Assembly (NCBI RefSeq): GCF_037325665.1
Contig: NC_090246.1
Coordinates: 92,250,479 to 92,314,478, forward strand
Direction of reading: 5' to 3'
DNA from: Littorina saxatilis
Lineage: Eukaryota; Mollusca; Gastropoda; Littorinimorpha; Littorinidae
DNA: 64,000 nucleotides
In this document: positions 11,101 to 22,100 of the stretch, piece by piece
Position numbering within the stretch: the stretch's first letter is position 1
Layout of the letters: every line of letters starts with the position of its first letter
Notes under the pieces: model-generated
The model's database searches: none
What the model saw: only the letters and a program-made list of their open reading frames with translations
Told to the model about the DNA's origin: nothing
Position numbers and translations under genes: made by a program

Positions 11101-14100
11101 AAAATCCCGACCTACCGACCCTATTTTTTTTGCCTATGTTACCGTAAACAGACCTTTTTTTTTTTTTTGGCCTTATAGCCGTGATTCTGTCAAATATCAC
11201 GCCTGTAACTGCACAGAAGCAAATTTCGTAGCATTCGCAACAAATTACTGGTGTAAACTTTAATGTGAAGAACTGCCATCAGTTCCACAAAAACCTGAAC
11301 CTTTCTGCAGTACTGAGGCCGAGTTTCAAGCTTTTAGGACCTTGCAGACAGCGAAAAGCATTCGGAGAATTATCCTACAACTTCTGTGTTTGCCCCCCGA
11401 AGCTGCCGTGTTTCTCCCCCGCAGCTGCCGTGTTTGCCCACCGTTTGTGTTTGACCACCGACCCTGCTCACTCATGTTTATGTGTTTACTCCGGTATTGT
11501 TTTTATAAACACATTTTATAATATTTGTGTGTTTCAGCACGTATGGATTATAAATGCTACCAGTGTGGAACAACTTTTGCCATCTTCCATGAAATTATCG
11601 CCCTTAACGTCAATGAACACCCCGATAAGCAGCTCAAAATTTTGACCGTCAACAGTAACACTGGGAAACAATCGTATGCAGGGCACGATTATAAAGTCAT
11701 TCCGGCAGATGTTCTGAAAGGCAGACAAAGAATAGTTGCAAAGGATTCGCACAATATTGTTCTCATTTCAAATGACGATTCTTCAATTGAGGAAGATCCT
11801 ACAGAAGCAAATGCACAACAACAGGTTCAGAAACTGTTGCCAGACGTAATTACCCAACTAAAAAGAAGTGGACAGTTGGATACATATATTCTTTTCCACG
11901 AACTGGTCGCTTCAGGCGACTTTCCTCTCGATAATATCGCATTTAAACTGTTTTTGGATGTAGTTAGGTTTTTTCGTGTCGCACAGTTAGGGCAATGAGA
12001 TATGGTAATGACACCAAACTTTACACCAGTAATTTGTTGCGAATGCTACAAAATTTGCTTCTGTGCGGTTACAGGCGTGATATTTTACAGAATCACGGCT
12101 ATAATATACAAAATATGCACCCAAAAAGTACATCTGCGTGTAGAAGAAACACTAACAGATCTAACAAGACATATCTTAATGTGCAAAGTTACGAAATGTT
12201 TATACAAGAAGCTGTTTTATCGAGACACAAACCCCACTCAACTTACCGCTCCAGCTGCGGGGTGCAAATACCCGTGCGGCACGCAACACACCGCTGCGAA
12301 GGAGTCTACAGTGTGGTAATGGCACTAGTAAGCGGTTGGGTTTGTTTGTCGACCGATTCGTTTTGAATGAGTATGCCTCGTACTTTCGGCTTAATATTTT
12401 GACTTGAAATTTGTTTTGCAAAAATTCTTAGGTATTCCAAAGTGATTTTCAAAATTTGAATAACCCATATGAAACTTAGTTAAACAAATAGTTTTTCATT
12501 CTGAGCACAGGAATACTTTTTTTTTTAAGGTGGGCTGGGGAAAAAAAGATTTTTTTCCGTATTTTTGGACTGAAAATTTTCGCACATCATTCTTCCGCAC
12601 ATTCAGACATGCCTCAAGCACACAAATCAAATCACATGAGTCCAAAAATGAGTTTATGAATACTTTATATACTTTTTTCAGATTGATAATGCAAAATACA
12701 TTGACAGAAATTAAATCGTAATAGAAACACAGAACTACAAAAATGGCACAAAATAGCTCTGCTACTCCCAACAACTGGGCGGGAGCCTATTTTCTAACTC
12801 TTTCATCTCTAAATCATACAATGTATTTTCATTGTAATACATTTTCTAGGAAGAGCAGGATATGATATCCAAGCCTAATTTTTTTTTCAACTCCACTGGT
12901 TAATACGATATCTTTGATCAAAAATGCCAAAAGTGTTGTTTTGTCAAGTCGAGAAAAATGGCGACTAAGTAGTCATTTTTGGTCTGCCATAACTTTCTTG
13001 CTTTAAAAGTTACAAAGCTGTTTTTGGTATCCATTTTTTCCTTATACCAAAATGATCAGTTTTTAATGAACTGTCAGAACAGCAAATAAGACAATGAACG
13101 TCTTTTCTTCCGTTGAGACCATAACTGGTTTTTATCCGAGGTAAAACAAATAAAATAAAAATTTTAAACGAAAAAAGTATGTCTTGATTAGCTTACTCTG
13201 TCATGCTTGCAAGTTGACTTTGTAAAACAGTGTTATCTATGTTGATCTTTGTTGTGCAGGTTCTCGAGTTGGCAGGCAACGCCAGTAAGGATCTCAAGGT
13301 AAAGCGTATTACACCCCGTCACTTGCAGCTGGCCATTCGTGGAGACGAAGAGTTGGATTCCCTCATCAAGGCTACCATTGCTGGTGGTGGTAAGTTCTTT
13401 TCTCTAATTATTACTTTTTCTTATCCCAGCTCTTTGGCTACCCCCCCGCTGGTAAGGGGGAAGAATTTACCCGATGCTCCCCAGCATTCTGTTTCTCCTT
13501 TTACCCTTGTTAAGCGTTTCTTGTATAGAATATAGTCAATTTTTGTAAAGATTTTAGTCAAGCCGTATGTAAGAAATGTTAAGTCCTTTGTACTGGAAAC
13601 TTGCATTCTCCCAGTAAGGTAATATATTGTACTACGTTGCAAGCTCCTGGAGCAAATTTTTGATTAGTGCTTTTGTGAACAAGAAACAATTGACAAGTGG
13701 CTCTATCCCATCTTTCCCCGTCGCGATATAACCTTCGTGGTTGAAAACGACGTTAAACACCAAATAAAGAAAGACTGCTTTTTAGGCTGAGGGATGTCTG
13801 TTTGGGAAAGGTAAACTCCAGAGGTTTGCTTTGCGAAGGAGTAAATGCTTAGTGAGGAAAGCTTTCACCACATGCTCCTTGTCTGTTTCAGACACATTCC
13901 CTCATTAGTAACTGGCCTGTAATGTCACATTGAAAAGCTTATTTTAACTTAATATTGCCAAACATCGTCTGTTGCTAATCTCGCTACCTTTATGGTGTAT
14001 GTTCCACACAATTCAACTCTTCTGGTACGAAGGCTATCGCGTACATACGGGTAATGGCTATTCATTACGCATGCGTATCTCGCATTCCTGCCGTAACAGG

Positions 14101-14451
14101 AAACTGCGGGAAATGGAATTGTGTAGTCTTTTGCATCAATTCCGTGTTTGCACTGGCAGCATAAGGTTGCGAGAGTGACATCATGACAAATTAATATTCC
14201 TTACATCTTTGGGGGGTGGGTGGGGTGCTTACCTGGTTAGTTTTTCTTGTCTTGCTGTTTTGTGAGTGGTTTTATAAAGCCTGTTCCTATGGGTTTTTTT
14301 TTATCAGAGCTGGTGGATTATCTCCCTTCGGCTTAAGGGAATTTTCATGTTTCTTTTGCGATTGGACTAAATTGCTCTTTTGTTTGCAGGTGTTATCCCT
14401 CATATCCACAAGTCTCTGATTGGCAAGAAAGGATCCCAGAAGGCAGCATAA
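8181..14451 (+). CDS. H2A.V: Histone H2A.Z/H2A.V variant, complete, five exons
   Basis: The protein replaces canonical H2A in nucleosomes at promoters and regulatory DNA. Coding exons are 8181-8183 (ATG only), 8333-8410, 8535-8648, 13260-13389 and 14390-14451; all introns are GT-AG and the joined CDS is 387 bases, 128 residues plus stop, the family length. It begins [20 protein letters not shown] and carries H2A.Z marks: [20 protein letters not shown], the extended acidic patch GDEELDSLI, and the C-terminal [18 protein letters not shown]. Introns and a long 3' UTR mark it as a replication-independent, polyadenylated variant gene. Exon 1 contributes only the initiator codon. Intron 3 (4.6 kb) is swollen by nested transposons. 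H2A.V and H2A.Z are one family in invertebrates, so the symbol is a convention. Confidence 0.97.
8649..9527. other. H2A.V intron 3, left part, no recognised element
   Basis: Intronic sequence up to the TSD of the nested transposon block. Several short motifs (CTCTCGTAATCTCTCGC and CTCGCGAGAG near 9210-9310) are GC-richer than the surroundings, but no terminal repeats or coding sequence could be supported. Confidence 0.4.
9697..10896. mobile_element. hAT-like non-autonomous element, outer copy
   Basis: Ends are CAGGGGTCGACACTA on the left and the complement of CAGGGTTCGACACTA on the right. A 5-bp duplication GTTAG flanks it (9692-9696, 10897-10901), and the intact right TIR of the host transposon carries the empty site with a single GTTAG. 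Net length without the nested copy is about 592 bp. CAGGG termini suit hAT; 5-bp TSDs occur in the hAT5 group, an assignment I infer. No coding capacity. Confidence 0.8.
10012..10614. mobile_element. hAT-like element, second copy nested in the first
   Basis: A complete 603-bp copy of the same family, with the same CAGGGGTCGACACTA ends, sits inside the outer copy. Its 5-bp duplication CTTAT is at 10007-10011 and 10615-10619. The outer copy continues cleanly across it: GGCGATACTTAT on the left joins CTCTCACGCTAAAGAG on the right, the same junction seen uninterrupted at about 10321-10345 inside the inner copy. The family has thus transposed into itself. Confidence 0.85.
10952..11172. mobile_element. 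TTA-flanked MITE (PIF/Harbinger-like), copy 1
   Basis: The ends are inverted repeats: GGCC, an A/T run, then GGTCTGTTTACGGTAAC. A 3-bp duplication TTA flanks it (10949-10951, 11173-11175); the other TIR of the host transposon shows the empty TTA site. Inside each end is a GACC(G/T)ACCGACCCTA-type stretch. Three-bp TWA duplications are typical of PIF/Harbinger. Further copies are at 55690, about 56475 and 56969. Confidence 0.8.
11538..12018 (+). pseudogene. Captured gene fragment with a CxxC motif
   Basis: A frame opens right after a good acceptor (TGTGTTTCAG, ending 11537) and from ATG 11543 encodes about 151 residues. It starts [12 protein letters not shown] (a CxxC pair), then a mid region with [19 protein letters not shown], and ends [15 protein letters not shown]. 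It then meets a stop, while another frame would read AMRYGNDTK directly before the transposon's TIR. I recall uncharacterised mollusc proteins with an LFLDVVR...MRY segment, but cannot name the family. It lies between the TIRs and looks like an exon picked up by the transposon. Function unknown; probably non-functional. Confidence 0.5.
12321..13229. other. H2A.V intron 3, right part, no recognised element
   Basis: AT-rich intronic DNA between the nested transposon block and the branch-point region of exon 4. I see no terminal repeats, tRNA-like heads or coding homology. Confidence 0.4.
13440..13772 (+). mobile_element. SINE-D copy 1, 5'-incomplete
   Basis: It is homologous to the reverse strand of 45492-45842 and 56110-56450. 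It ends CGACGTTAAACACCAAATAAAGAAAG, a 3' end common in mollusc SINEs, and contains ACCCGATGCTCCCCAGCAT near its 5' part. This copy lacks the GTCGTAAGAGGCGACTAAC segment seen in copy 2. It lies in H2A.V intron 4 in sense orientation. Confidence 0.7.
13853..13950. repeat. Diverged copy of the 34348-34480 MITE
   Basis: Shares the core TGTTTCAGACAC...CACTAGTRACTGGCCTRTAATGTCAC with the element at 34348, at perhaps 80% identity, but its terminal inverted repeats are decayed (GGAAAGCTTTCA against GAAAAGCTTATT). Confidence 0.5.
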
Positions 14452-15540
14452 CCGCACTGTTTAGCATCGTTCACCAAATTCATTATGTCATGAACAGACG
14501 GACTGGAATGTGTTCATAAAGCCACCTCGTTCATTACTTTCACGTTCATCATTTGTCACAATGTAGCTATATTGGGTTTTATCTCATATTTATCATCCGT
14601 GTTTTTACCTTGAAGAGTAAATGTGAAATTTTAGCTGCATTGTTTTGTGTGGAGGGTTTTCAGCGTGTGTTCTGATTGCCAGTTGAGTTGTGTATGTTCT
14701 CCAAGAGAAAGGAAGGATGTTTCTATCATGGAGACGAAGGGATGTGTGGACAATATTTTAATGACTGCATCGAGTTTCTCCCTTCACCGACTTCTTGCAG
14801 GGGACTGAGAGACTGAGAAAGAGAGAGAGACTAACAAAGAGAGAGAGACTAAGAAAGAGAGAGAGACTAAGAAAGAGAGAGACTAAGAAACTAGGACAGA
14901 CAGACAGAGCAACAGACAGAGCAACAGACATACGGACAGAGAGTCTCTTGGAGACAAACAGGCAGACAGACACTGTTCCGCCGCTTTGGTAATTATGGGT
15001 GTAGCAGAACCCGCGCCGTCGGCAGAGGGATAGTTACAATCACTACTACTCTTTAAAAGTATGGGTTTGTGTGAACCCAGGAAGCACGGCAAAGGTTAAA
15101 ATTTACCCTTGCACTGGTGCAATTATGTTGCATAGCCACTGGTGAATTAACACAAACATAAAGAAAAACGGTCATATATGTTTTTGCATCCATGGGAGGT
15201 AATCGGAACAGACTGAGCCAGTAGCGTCACGACTAGGTGACAGTATACCTAAAGTACATTGTGATCTAATTTCCACTACACAGAAGACTGTTCAGATTTG
15301 GTACTGCCAAAGTGGATGGATGGTCTTGAAGAGCTGACAACTATTCGGCTTTAGAGTTACACCAAGCTTAGAATTCCTAGCTTGTACAAATTATCACAAG
15401 CGTTTGCTCTTTCTTGTGGGTCCTGGCACTCTTTTCTGATTCACACTTGATGTAGAGGTCGGAATTTATCTCGAAACGCTGAACAGTTGAACTGCAGACA
15501 CTTGATTGGCATTTCTTTTTTGTTTTACGAATAAACTTTT
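14452..15540 (+). other. Probable H2A.V 3' UTR
   Basis: Transcript sequence likely continues about 1.08 kb past the stop to the first AATAAA at 15530-15535. It contains a purine-rich microsatellite of AGAGAGAGACTAAGAA units (about 14815-14895). No histone stem-loop is seen, as expected for a replication-independent variant. Confidence 0.5.
15530..15535 (+). terminator. Candidate H2A.V polyadenylation signal
   Basis: AATAAA followed by a T-rich stretch, the first canonical hexamer after the H2A.V stop codon. Confidence 0.5.
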
Positions 15541-16881
15541 TTTTTTAAATATTCTTGTGCAAATACATTTTAAACAATGTATTACTACATTAACACACCA
15601 TTTGCTACGCTGAAAATTCCAAAAACAAGTACATTGTGGTTTCACAAGGTTTGGAAGGTATGGAATAATGGCGCTGCAAACGCTCCATAGGCTGTCTTTT
15701 CTTATTTATGTTCTTTTTAATCTGTCTATCCTATAAACATGCCCAAAACTTAAATCTGGACGTGCATATAAATTTACAATACATGAACAAATGTAAATTG
15801 CTACACTTGGGTTTCACAAGGGTTGCCCTCAGGACTCTGGTCCCATGAAAAAGCCTATACAGATTGGAGACTGTCAACCAATTTTCATGAGTGGCACTAT
15901 GCCAGTGTGTGATGTCGGAGACAACACAGACAAAAACATTTTCTTACGTGATGCATCATGACACAGAATTGGATTCATGGGTCAAGTTTAATGACTTATG
16001 AGAAAATGGCGAGTTGGTCAACCAAACTTTGGTGCACTGGAAATAAGGTCCTCGAATCATGACAAGCACTCTTGAGATCAATGTCGACTTAGAGAAACAA
16101 TGGGTGTTACCTGGCTATTTGATCAAATATTTATAATGTCCTATGTCACCAAAGTATTTCAGCAAACTCCCGCAATTTCAAACAACCAATCGTTTCACAA
16201 ATATTCACAACTGAAAATTTATTCAGAACAATATGCCCACCGAAGCCTAAAACATGGGGTTCTTGTTTTAAGTTGATGCCCTATTTTGTATTGCTAAACT
16301 TCATTGTGCGATGAATCTCACATCTGAGATGTTGCACATATTTCTCTTCACTCTCCATATTCACTTGTGTTTGCAGCAAGAATAAGCTTCTGTATAATCG
16401 CTTTTGGTTCCACCACAATCTCTAGCTACTCTGCTTAAATAGTAGCATTGATCTTAGCAAATTACAGTGGTTACTGTGATGAAAGGACACCATTATGACC
16501 AGCCGAAAGTGTCCCTACATTCCAGTTGGCCTTTCATGACAGGTATGCTTTTGTAACGGTAATAGGTGTTCTTTCAAGGGAGGTGTCTTTAATGGAGGGG
16601 CCTCACATTACAGGTATCGCTGTAGTACACAGCCATAGTAATGCAGTCTAAACAACAAAAGTAAACTTGCTGTTCAATCAACTCGGATCACCTTTCACGT
16701 TTCTCCAACAAAAAATCCTTCCATGGTGTATTTGTAAAAATGGGAAGAGGGACACACCCCAAAACCGCTGGGGTGGAGCTAAAGAGACAGGGAACCAGCT
16801 GGACAGAGGCAGAAAGGGCATCCTTGTGTCGAATGACAAGAAGTGGACTCGAAAAGGCTTAAATAAGTACATCCTTTTGTA
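15541..16881. other. Intergenic DNA, no recognised feature
   Basis: Unique-looking sequence between the convergent H2A.V and lipase 1 genes. No open frame over 60 codons with recognisable content and no repeat family shared with the rest of the window. Confidence 0.45.
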
Positions 16882-17025
16882 CAGTGGAACCCCAATATAA
16901 GACTCCCTCCTTTTTAAGACCCTGTTCATAACCTCTGTAAAAGTACCCCCATTTAAACTAGTACTTTTACGCAACCAAGCACGCACACATAGGATACGAC
17001 GGGGCTGGGCTGCTATTGCGCGGGT

Positions 17026-17075
17026 CCGCTATTGTGCGAATCTAACCCTAACCCTAAAGATTCGCGCAATAGCGG
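17026..17075. repeat. 18-bp stem hairpin with telomere-like loop
   Basis: Arms CCGCTATTGTGCGAATCT and AGATTCGCGCAATAGCGG pair with one mismatch around the loop AACCCTAACCCTAA. A related arm, CTGCTATTGCGCGGGTCC, precedes it at about 17010. Confidence 0.7.
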
Positions 17076-17584
17076 GCCGACCCCGGATACAACACACTAA
17101 CTCACACACCACCACAACCATAAAATTCACGTCACAAGAAGTTCCTTTTGGGTGTCAAAAACCGAAGACAAGTTCTTTAATCTCATAGGGACAAAAATCA
17201 CATTTAAGAACACTTGGGTTTAAAGAATGTAAAACTAGCACCCCTATTACACAATACGACACAATACGTTTTCCATATAAGGTACACATAACATTTCACA
17301 GAACGTATACATAATCCTTCGGTACAGGTACAAAATTATGAAAAAGCGCAGCCAGCTATAACAAACAAGGGAGGTGGATGGGGCAGAGGCGGTAAGAGCG
17401 CTGCTGCGACACGGGCGCAGGTAAATTACCAAGTGACCGGTCAACTCCTGGACAGTCATAAACCTGACATCAGCTCACACAAAAATGCACCATAAAAAGC
17501 ATGCAGGCACAGTAAAACAAGTGTTTAAATTATATTTATACTAAATAACACTAAGACTCCAGGACTCCTCTTTAAAGACCCAAT

Positions 17585-17590
17585 TTTATT
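17585..17590 (-). terminator. Candidate lipase 1 polyadenylation signal
   Basis: AATAAA on the minus strand, 77 bases past the stop codon, and located inside the end of the pogo-like element. Confidence 0.5.
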
Positions 17591-17666
17591 ATATTTGTGG
17601 AGGGGTTCCACTGTAACTGTGACTCCCAATTCAACTTCAGAAATGAGTTCTTGTCACCCGGCAGTC

Positions 17667-19067
17667 CTACTGAAAGATCCATTTTATGATGTCATTGTAG
17701 CAATACTTCGGGGCATCAAACCCAAAGATGAAGTCGAGGTGATCCCAGAAAGGAATGTAATGACTGGCCACAAGAGACGACTTGATGCGTTGCAGTAACC
17801 ATGCAACATCTGCTGGATCAGCAAGGATGTCTTGACCAGCGCTGTACGCCACAATCGGTACCTTCACGTTTTCTGGCAGGTATGGTGGTGGTGTTGGCTA
17901 AAATTGAAAAGAAAATTAAACAAGTCGCGTAAGGCGAAAATACAATATTTAGTCAAGTAGCTGTCGAACTCACAGAATGAAACTGAACGCAATGCAACGC
18001 AGCAAGACCGTAGCATCGTCAGTCCACCGCGCACGGCAAAGGCAGTGAAATTGACAAGAAGAGCGGGGTAGTACTTGCGCTGAGAAGGATAGCACGCTTT
18101 TCTGTACCTCTCTTCGTTTTAACTTTCTGAGCGTGTTTTTAATCCAAACATATCATATGTATATGTTTTTGGAATCAGGAACCGACAAGGAATAAGATGA
18201 AAGTGTTTTTAAATTGATTTCGAAACAAAAATTTTGATAATAATTTTTATATATTTAATTTTCAGAGCTTGTTTTTAATCCGAATATAACATATTTATAT
18301 GTTTTTGGAATCAGCAAATGATGGAGAATAAGATAAACGTAAATTTGGATCGTTTTATAAATTATTTTTTTTTTTACAATTTTCCGATTTTTAATGACCA
18401 AAGTCATTAATTAATTTTTAAGCCACCAAGCTGAAATGCAATACCGAAGTCCGGGCTTCGTCGAAGATTACTTGACCAAAATTTCAACCAATTTGGTTGA
18501 AAAATGAGGGCGTGACAGTGCCGCCTCAACTTTCACGAAAAGCCGGATATGACGTCATCAAAGACATTTATCAAAAAAATGAAAAAAACGTTCGGGGATT
18601 TCATACCCAGGAACTCTCATGTAAAATTTCATAAAGATCGGTCCAGTAGTTTAGTCGGGCGGGGATATAGCTCAGTTGGTAGCGCGCTGGATTTGTATTC
18701 AGTTGGCCGCTGTCAGCGTGAGTTCCATCCCAGGTTCGGCGGAAATTTATTTCAGAGTCAACTTTGTGTGCAGACTCTCTTCGGTGTCCGAACTCCCCCC
18801 CGTGTACACTACATTGGGTGTGCACGTTAAAGATCCCACGATTGACAAAAGGGTCTTTCCTGGCAAAATTGCTTTGGCACAGTTAATAATTGTCTACCTA
18901 TACCCGTGTGACTTGGAATAATAGGCCGTGAAAGGTAAATATGCGCCGAAATGGCTGCAATTACTGGCCGTATAAAATTTCATCTCACACGGCATCACTG
19001 CTGAGCGCCTAGAACTGTACCCACGGAATATGCGCGATATAAGCCTCATTGATTGATTGATTGAATC

Positions 19068-19127
<60 letters not shown>

Positions 19128-22100
19128 TACACCACGACCCTCGTTTCGATTCCCCCTCGATGTTAAAATATTTAGTCAAAACTTGACTAAATATAAAAAA
19201 GTGAGAAATTCACACGGTCGATGATATGCTGGTTTTGGGTTATATGATTAATCGCGGAGGTTTTGAACATTATCACTTTTACAGCAGTATCACACCAATA
19301 AGGAGATTATGAGCGTCCAGCATTCATAAAAGCAGCCTTTGCCTAATTTTAAAACGTTACTACAGTATATTGAATCAAGTACCTACAGATTCAGCTTTAT
19401 TTTTTTTTTATTGTTATCATGAAACAGGATCTATGCAGTTTAAACAAAACCTCTGGAGATGCACTGGTGTACTGTACTACATGTAGTAAAGGAAGTATAT
19501 AAGCATAAAAGTCAAAAATCAGTAGTCTTGTCAACAGTTAACAAAATCTAGCAACTCTAATAATCTAAATGACAATGAAGCAGTCTTTTTCAATCCAGTG
19601 TTGGTTTGAGGTGATTAGATGCAATGAGACTAATAGAAGGAAGGGGATATTTCGTTCTTACCCTTCCATATTTGGCTTGGTTAGCTTCAGCTGAGCCGTA
19701 ATCAAACATCTGGAATTTCTTGTAATTCACCCCCTATAAATATAATAAAATGCATGTGTTAAAATATATTCGAAACACCATTTCAAAAAGGTGAGTTAAC
19801 CTCCTTGGTGACTAATCTGCAAGTGCAGTCAGTTACAAATTGCAGACACTTGTATCTGGAACATATATAAACAGCTTTTTGTTTGTTGGGGGGGGGGGGG
19901 GGGGGTCAAATCTTAGTCTTTTTTTCTGTTTTAGGCAGCCACGTACCACAAAAAAATTGTTCCTACTTAGTGGATAGGCAGGCATAAGTGTTAGGCAAAA
20001 TCGTAGCATTTCTTAGCTTTCGCCATTATCTGACGGAAATATAAATAAGAGTTTGGCTGCTATTGTGGTTAACGCATCTGTGCTTTTTCTTTTTCTTCAT
20101 CTACGTTGTTGGGTTGCAACTCCCACATTTACAATCATGTTTTGCACAATGGGTTTTATGTGCAGGACTGCCATTTAGGCAACCATACTCCGTTTTTGGG
20201 GTTTCATGCTGGTTATTTTCATGTTACTGTAACCCATCAAACTTTTAACATGGATTACAAGATTTTTTTACACATACATGGTCTGGTGTCTGCAGTACAC
20301 TTGAAGGGGGATAATTAGGCAATGGCAGGTTTGCACATGAGTTGACTCACCAGATTGGAAAAAATTTCCCTTAACCCCAGCGCAGCTAAGATCCGCATCC
20401 CCCAACACTCCACGGGGAAGTTTCCGGGACATCCCCCAGACCAGTTTTTTTTCATCTTTTTTAAAAGAGCTCAAGATATGTTTTTTTAGCAACATTTTGA
20501 AGTGACAAGTATGATAAAACATGAATTTTGTTCAGAACTTTCTTATTGTTACTTTGATAAACCTAAATGTATATCAAACTCGAAGACCACCATGCAAACT
20601 GTCAAAGGGGACATCTTGGCCTTTAGGCTAGTGCTACCATCACTCACCTGTGCAAAATGCATGATGTTTTTCACTGAAGTGCCACCTGGACTATGGGCCA
20701 TGTAGACGGGAACCCGAGACTAAAATAGAAAAAAGATAGAGAAATTCACGATGGCAACCTAACTCGTGAAAAAAACCAGCCTATACACAAGCGACTGGTG
20801 ACTGTGTGCTACTTCCTAAAGTATTTGTGTGAATATAAATGAACTGTCTTGCAATCCTGTGATGGCAAGCCTCTGTCTTAGGATTTCTCAAATTATGCTC
20901 GCAAAAGGTCTACAACACATGGGTGTTTATACAGTATGGCATGGTCATGCGCCTGTACGCAAAGTCTGTTTTGTTAGCATACATTCAAGGAAATCTGATT
21001 CACAGTAAAGAACTGTCACAGCATGTCTCTCTGCCATCAACTTCTCTGCTGAGCAGCCAGATTTTGAGAATAACAAATGAATTTGACAGTCTTTTTTTTA
21101 TTAACCACTGAATGAAGTGCCTATTGCTCTTTACAAACTTACTACAAGGACTGGGTGGCCGAGTGGTAACGCACTTGCGCTCGGAAGCGAGAGGTTGCGA
21201 GTTCGACCCTGGGTCAGGGCGTTAGCAATTTTCTCCCCCCTTTCCTAACCTAGGTGGTGGGTTCAAGTGCTAGTCTTTCGGATGAGACAAAAAACCGAGG
21301 TCCCTTCGTGTACACTACATTGGGGTGTGCACGTTAAAGATCCCACGATTGACAAAAGGGTCTTTCCTGGCAAAATTGTATAGGCACAGATAAAAAATGT
21401 CCACCAAAATACCCGTGTGACTTGGAATAATAGGCCGTGAAAAGTAGGATATGCACCGAAATGGCTGCGATCTGCTGGCCAATGTGAATGCGTAATGTAT
21501 TGTGTAAAAAAAAAAAAATTCCATCTCACACGGCATAAATAAATCCCTGCGCCTTGAATATGTGCGCAATATAAATTGCATAAAATAAAATAAAAATAAA
21601 AAAAAATAAAAATTTAAAAAAAATAAATCCCTGCGCTTAGAACTGTACCCACGGAATACGCGCGATATAAGCCTCATATTGATTGATTGATTGACTACCA
21701 AGGATACGCATTTGACAAAGAAGCTTAACAAGATGCTAACTCAATTCAGACAGGAAAATGCTTGACAATTTAATTATCACTTACTATGTTCATGGCAATT
21801 TTGTCAGCACCCCCGATGACAAAGAGGTCATCCTCACAGAGTACTTGACCAAGCTTCTGACACACATCACGCGACACGAAGCGACGCCAAGCTCTGTTGT
21901 ACTTATCAAATTCTCCATGACCAATCATGTCCACAAATTTCTGCACAAATAATATGATCTGATTAATAAAAAAAAACAGTGTATATAAATGGTGTTATTA
22001 AACAACTTTTTGTGGGTGTGGGTGTTCATGTATTGGCATTTATTCATTGACTACTAGGATCTTGGGTTAACAAAGAATGTTAACCTAATTCAAAGTTAAC

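Larger units (their letters stand above)
9533..12315. mobile_element. Long-TIR DNA transposon (Transib-like ends) carrying a gene fragment
   Basis: Terminal inverted repeats of about 300 bases are present: left 9533-9696 + 10902-10951 + 11176-11261 (split by two later insertions), right 12017-12315, nearly identical. Outermost bases are CACACTGTAG. A 5-bp duplication GTAAT flanks it (9528-9532 and 12316-12320). CAC-starting ends and 5-bp TSDs are typical of Transib elements, the relatives of RAG1, but no transposase is present and the superfamily is an inference. The interior (11262-12016) holds an exon-like coding fragment and no transposase. It lies in H2A.V intron 3. The high TIR similarity points to a fairly recent insertion, followed by two other elements landing in the left TIR. 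Confidence 0.8.
16882..17613. mobile_element. pogo/Tigger-like non-autonomous element
   Basis: Ends are CAGTGGAACCCC and its complement, flanked by TA on both sides (16880-16881, 17614-17615). Subterminal regions also match in inverted orientation (CTCCTTTTTAAGACCC against CTCCTCTTTAAAGACCC). TA duplication and CAGTGGAACC ends are typical of pogo/Tigger derivatives. It contains a small perfect-looking hairpin at 17026-17075. The right end lies 52 bp below the lipase 1 stop codon, inside its probable 3' UTR. Confidence 0.72.
17921..19200 (+). repeat. ~830-bp repeat family (AAGTCGCG repeat), copy 1, split by a SINE
   Basis: Starts ACAAGTCGCGTAAGGCG and ends in a hairpin ATATTTAGTCAA-AAC-TTGACTAAATAT followed by A5-6. 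It is near-identical to 25140-25973 and 36221-37033 except that a SINE (18660-19064) sits between TAGTTTAGTC and GAATCGCTCTAC. It contains a (CA)n run (19073-19122) at the position where all copies carry one. No coding capacity and no clear TIR or TSD; a Helitron-like or other rolling-circle origin is possible given the 3' hairpin, but unproven. Confidence 0.8.

Noticed and set aside
17044-17057. Telomere end
   Set aside because: Only two and a half units inside a hairpin of an interspersed element; not a telomere.
18661-18735. Possible tRNA gene (also at 21148, 26597, 44466, 51200)
   Set aside because: The tRNA-like heads are followed by shared SINE bodies, and their acceptor stems do not close as in real tRNAs; they are SINE promoters.
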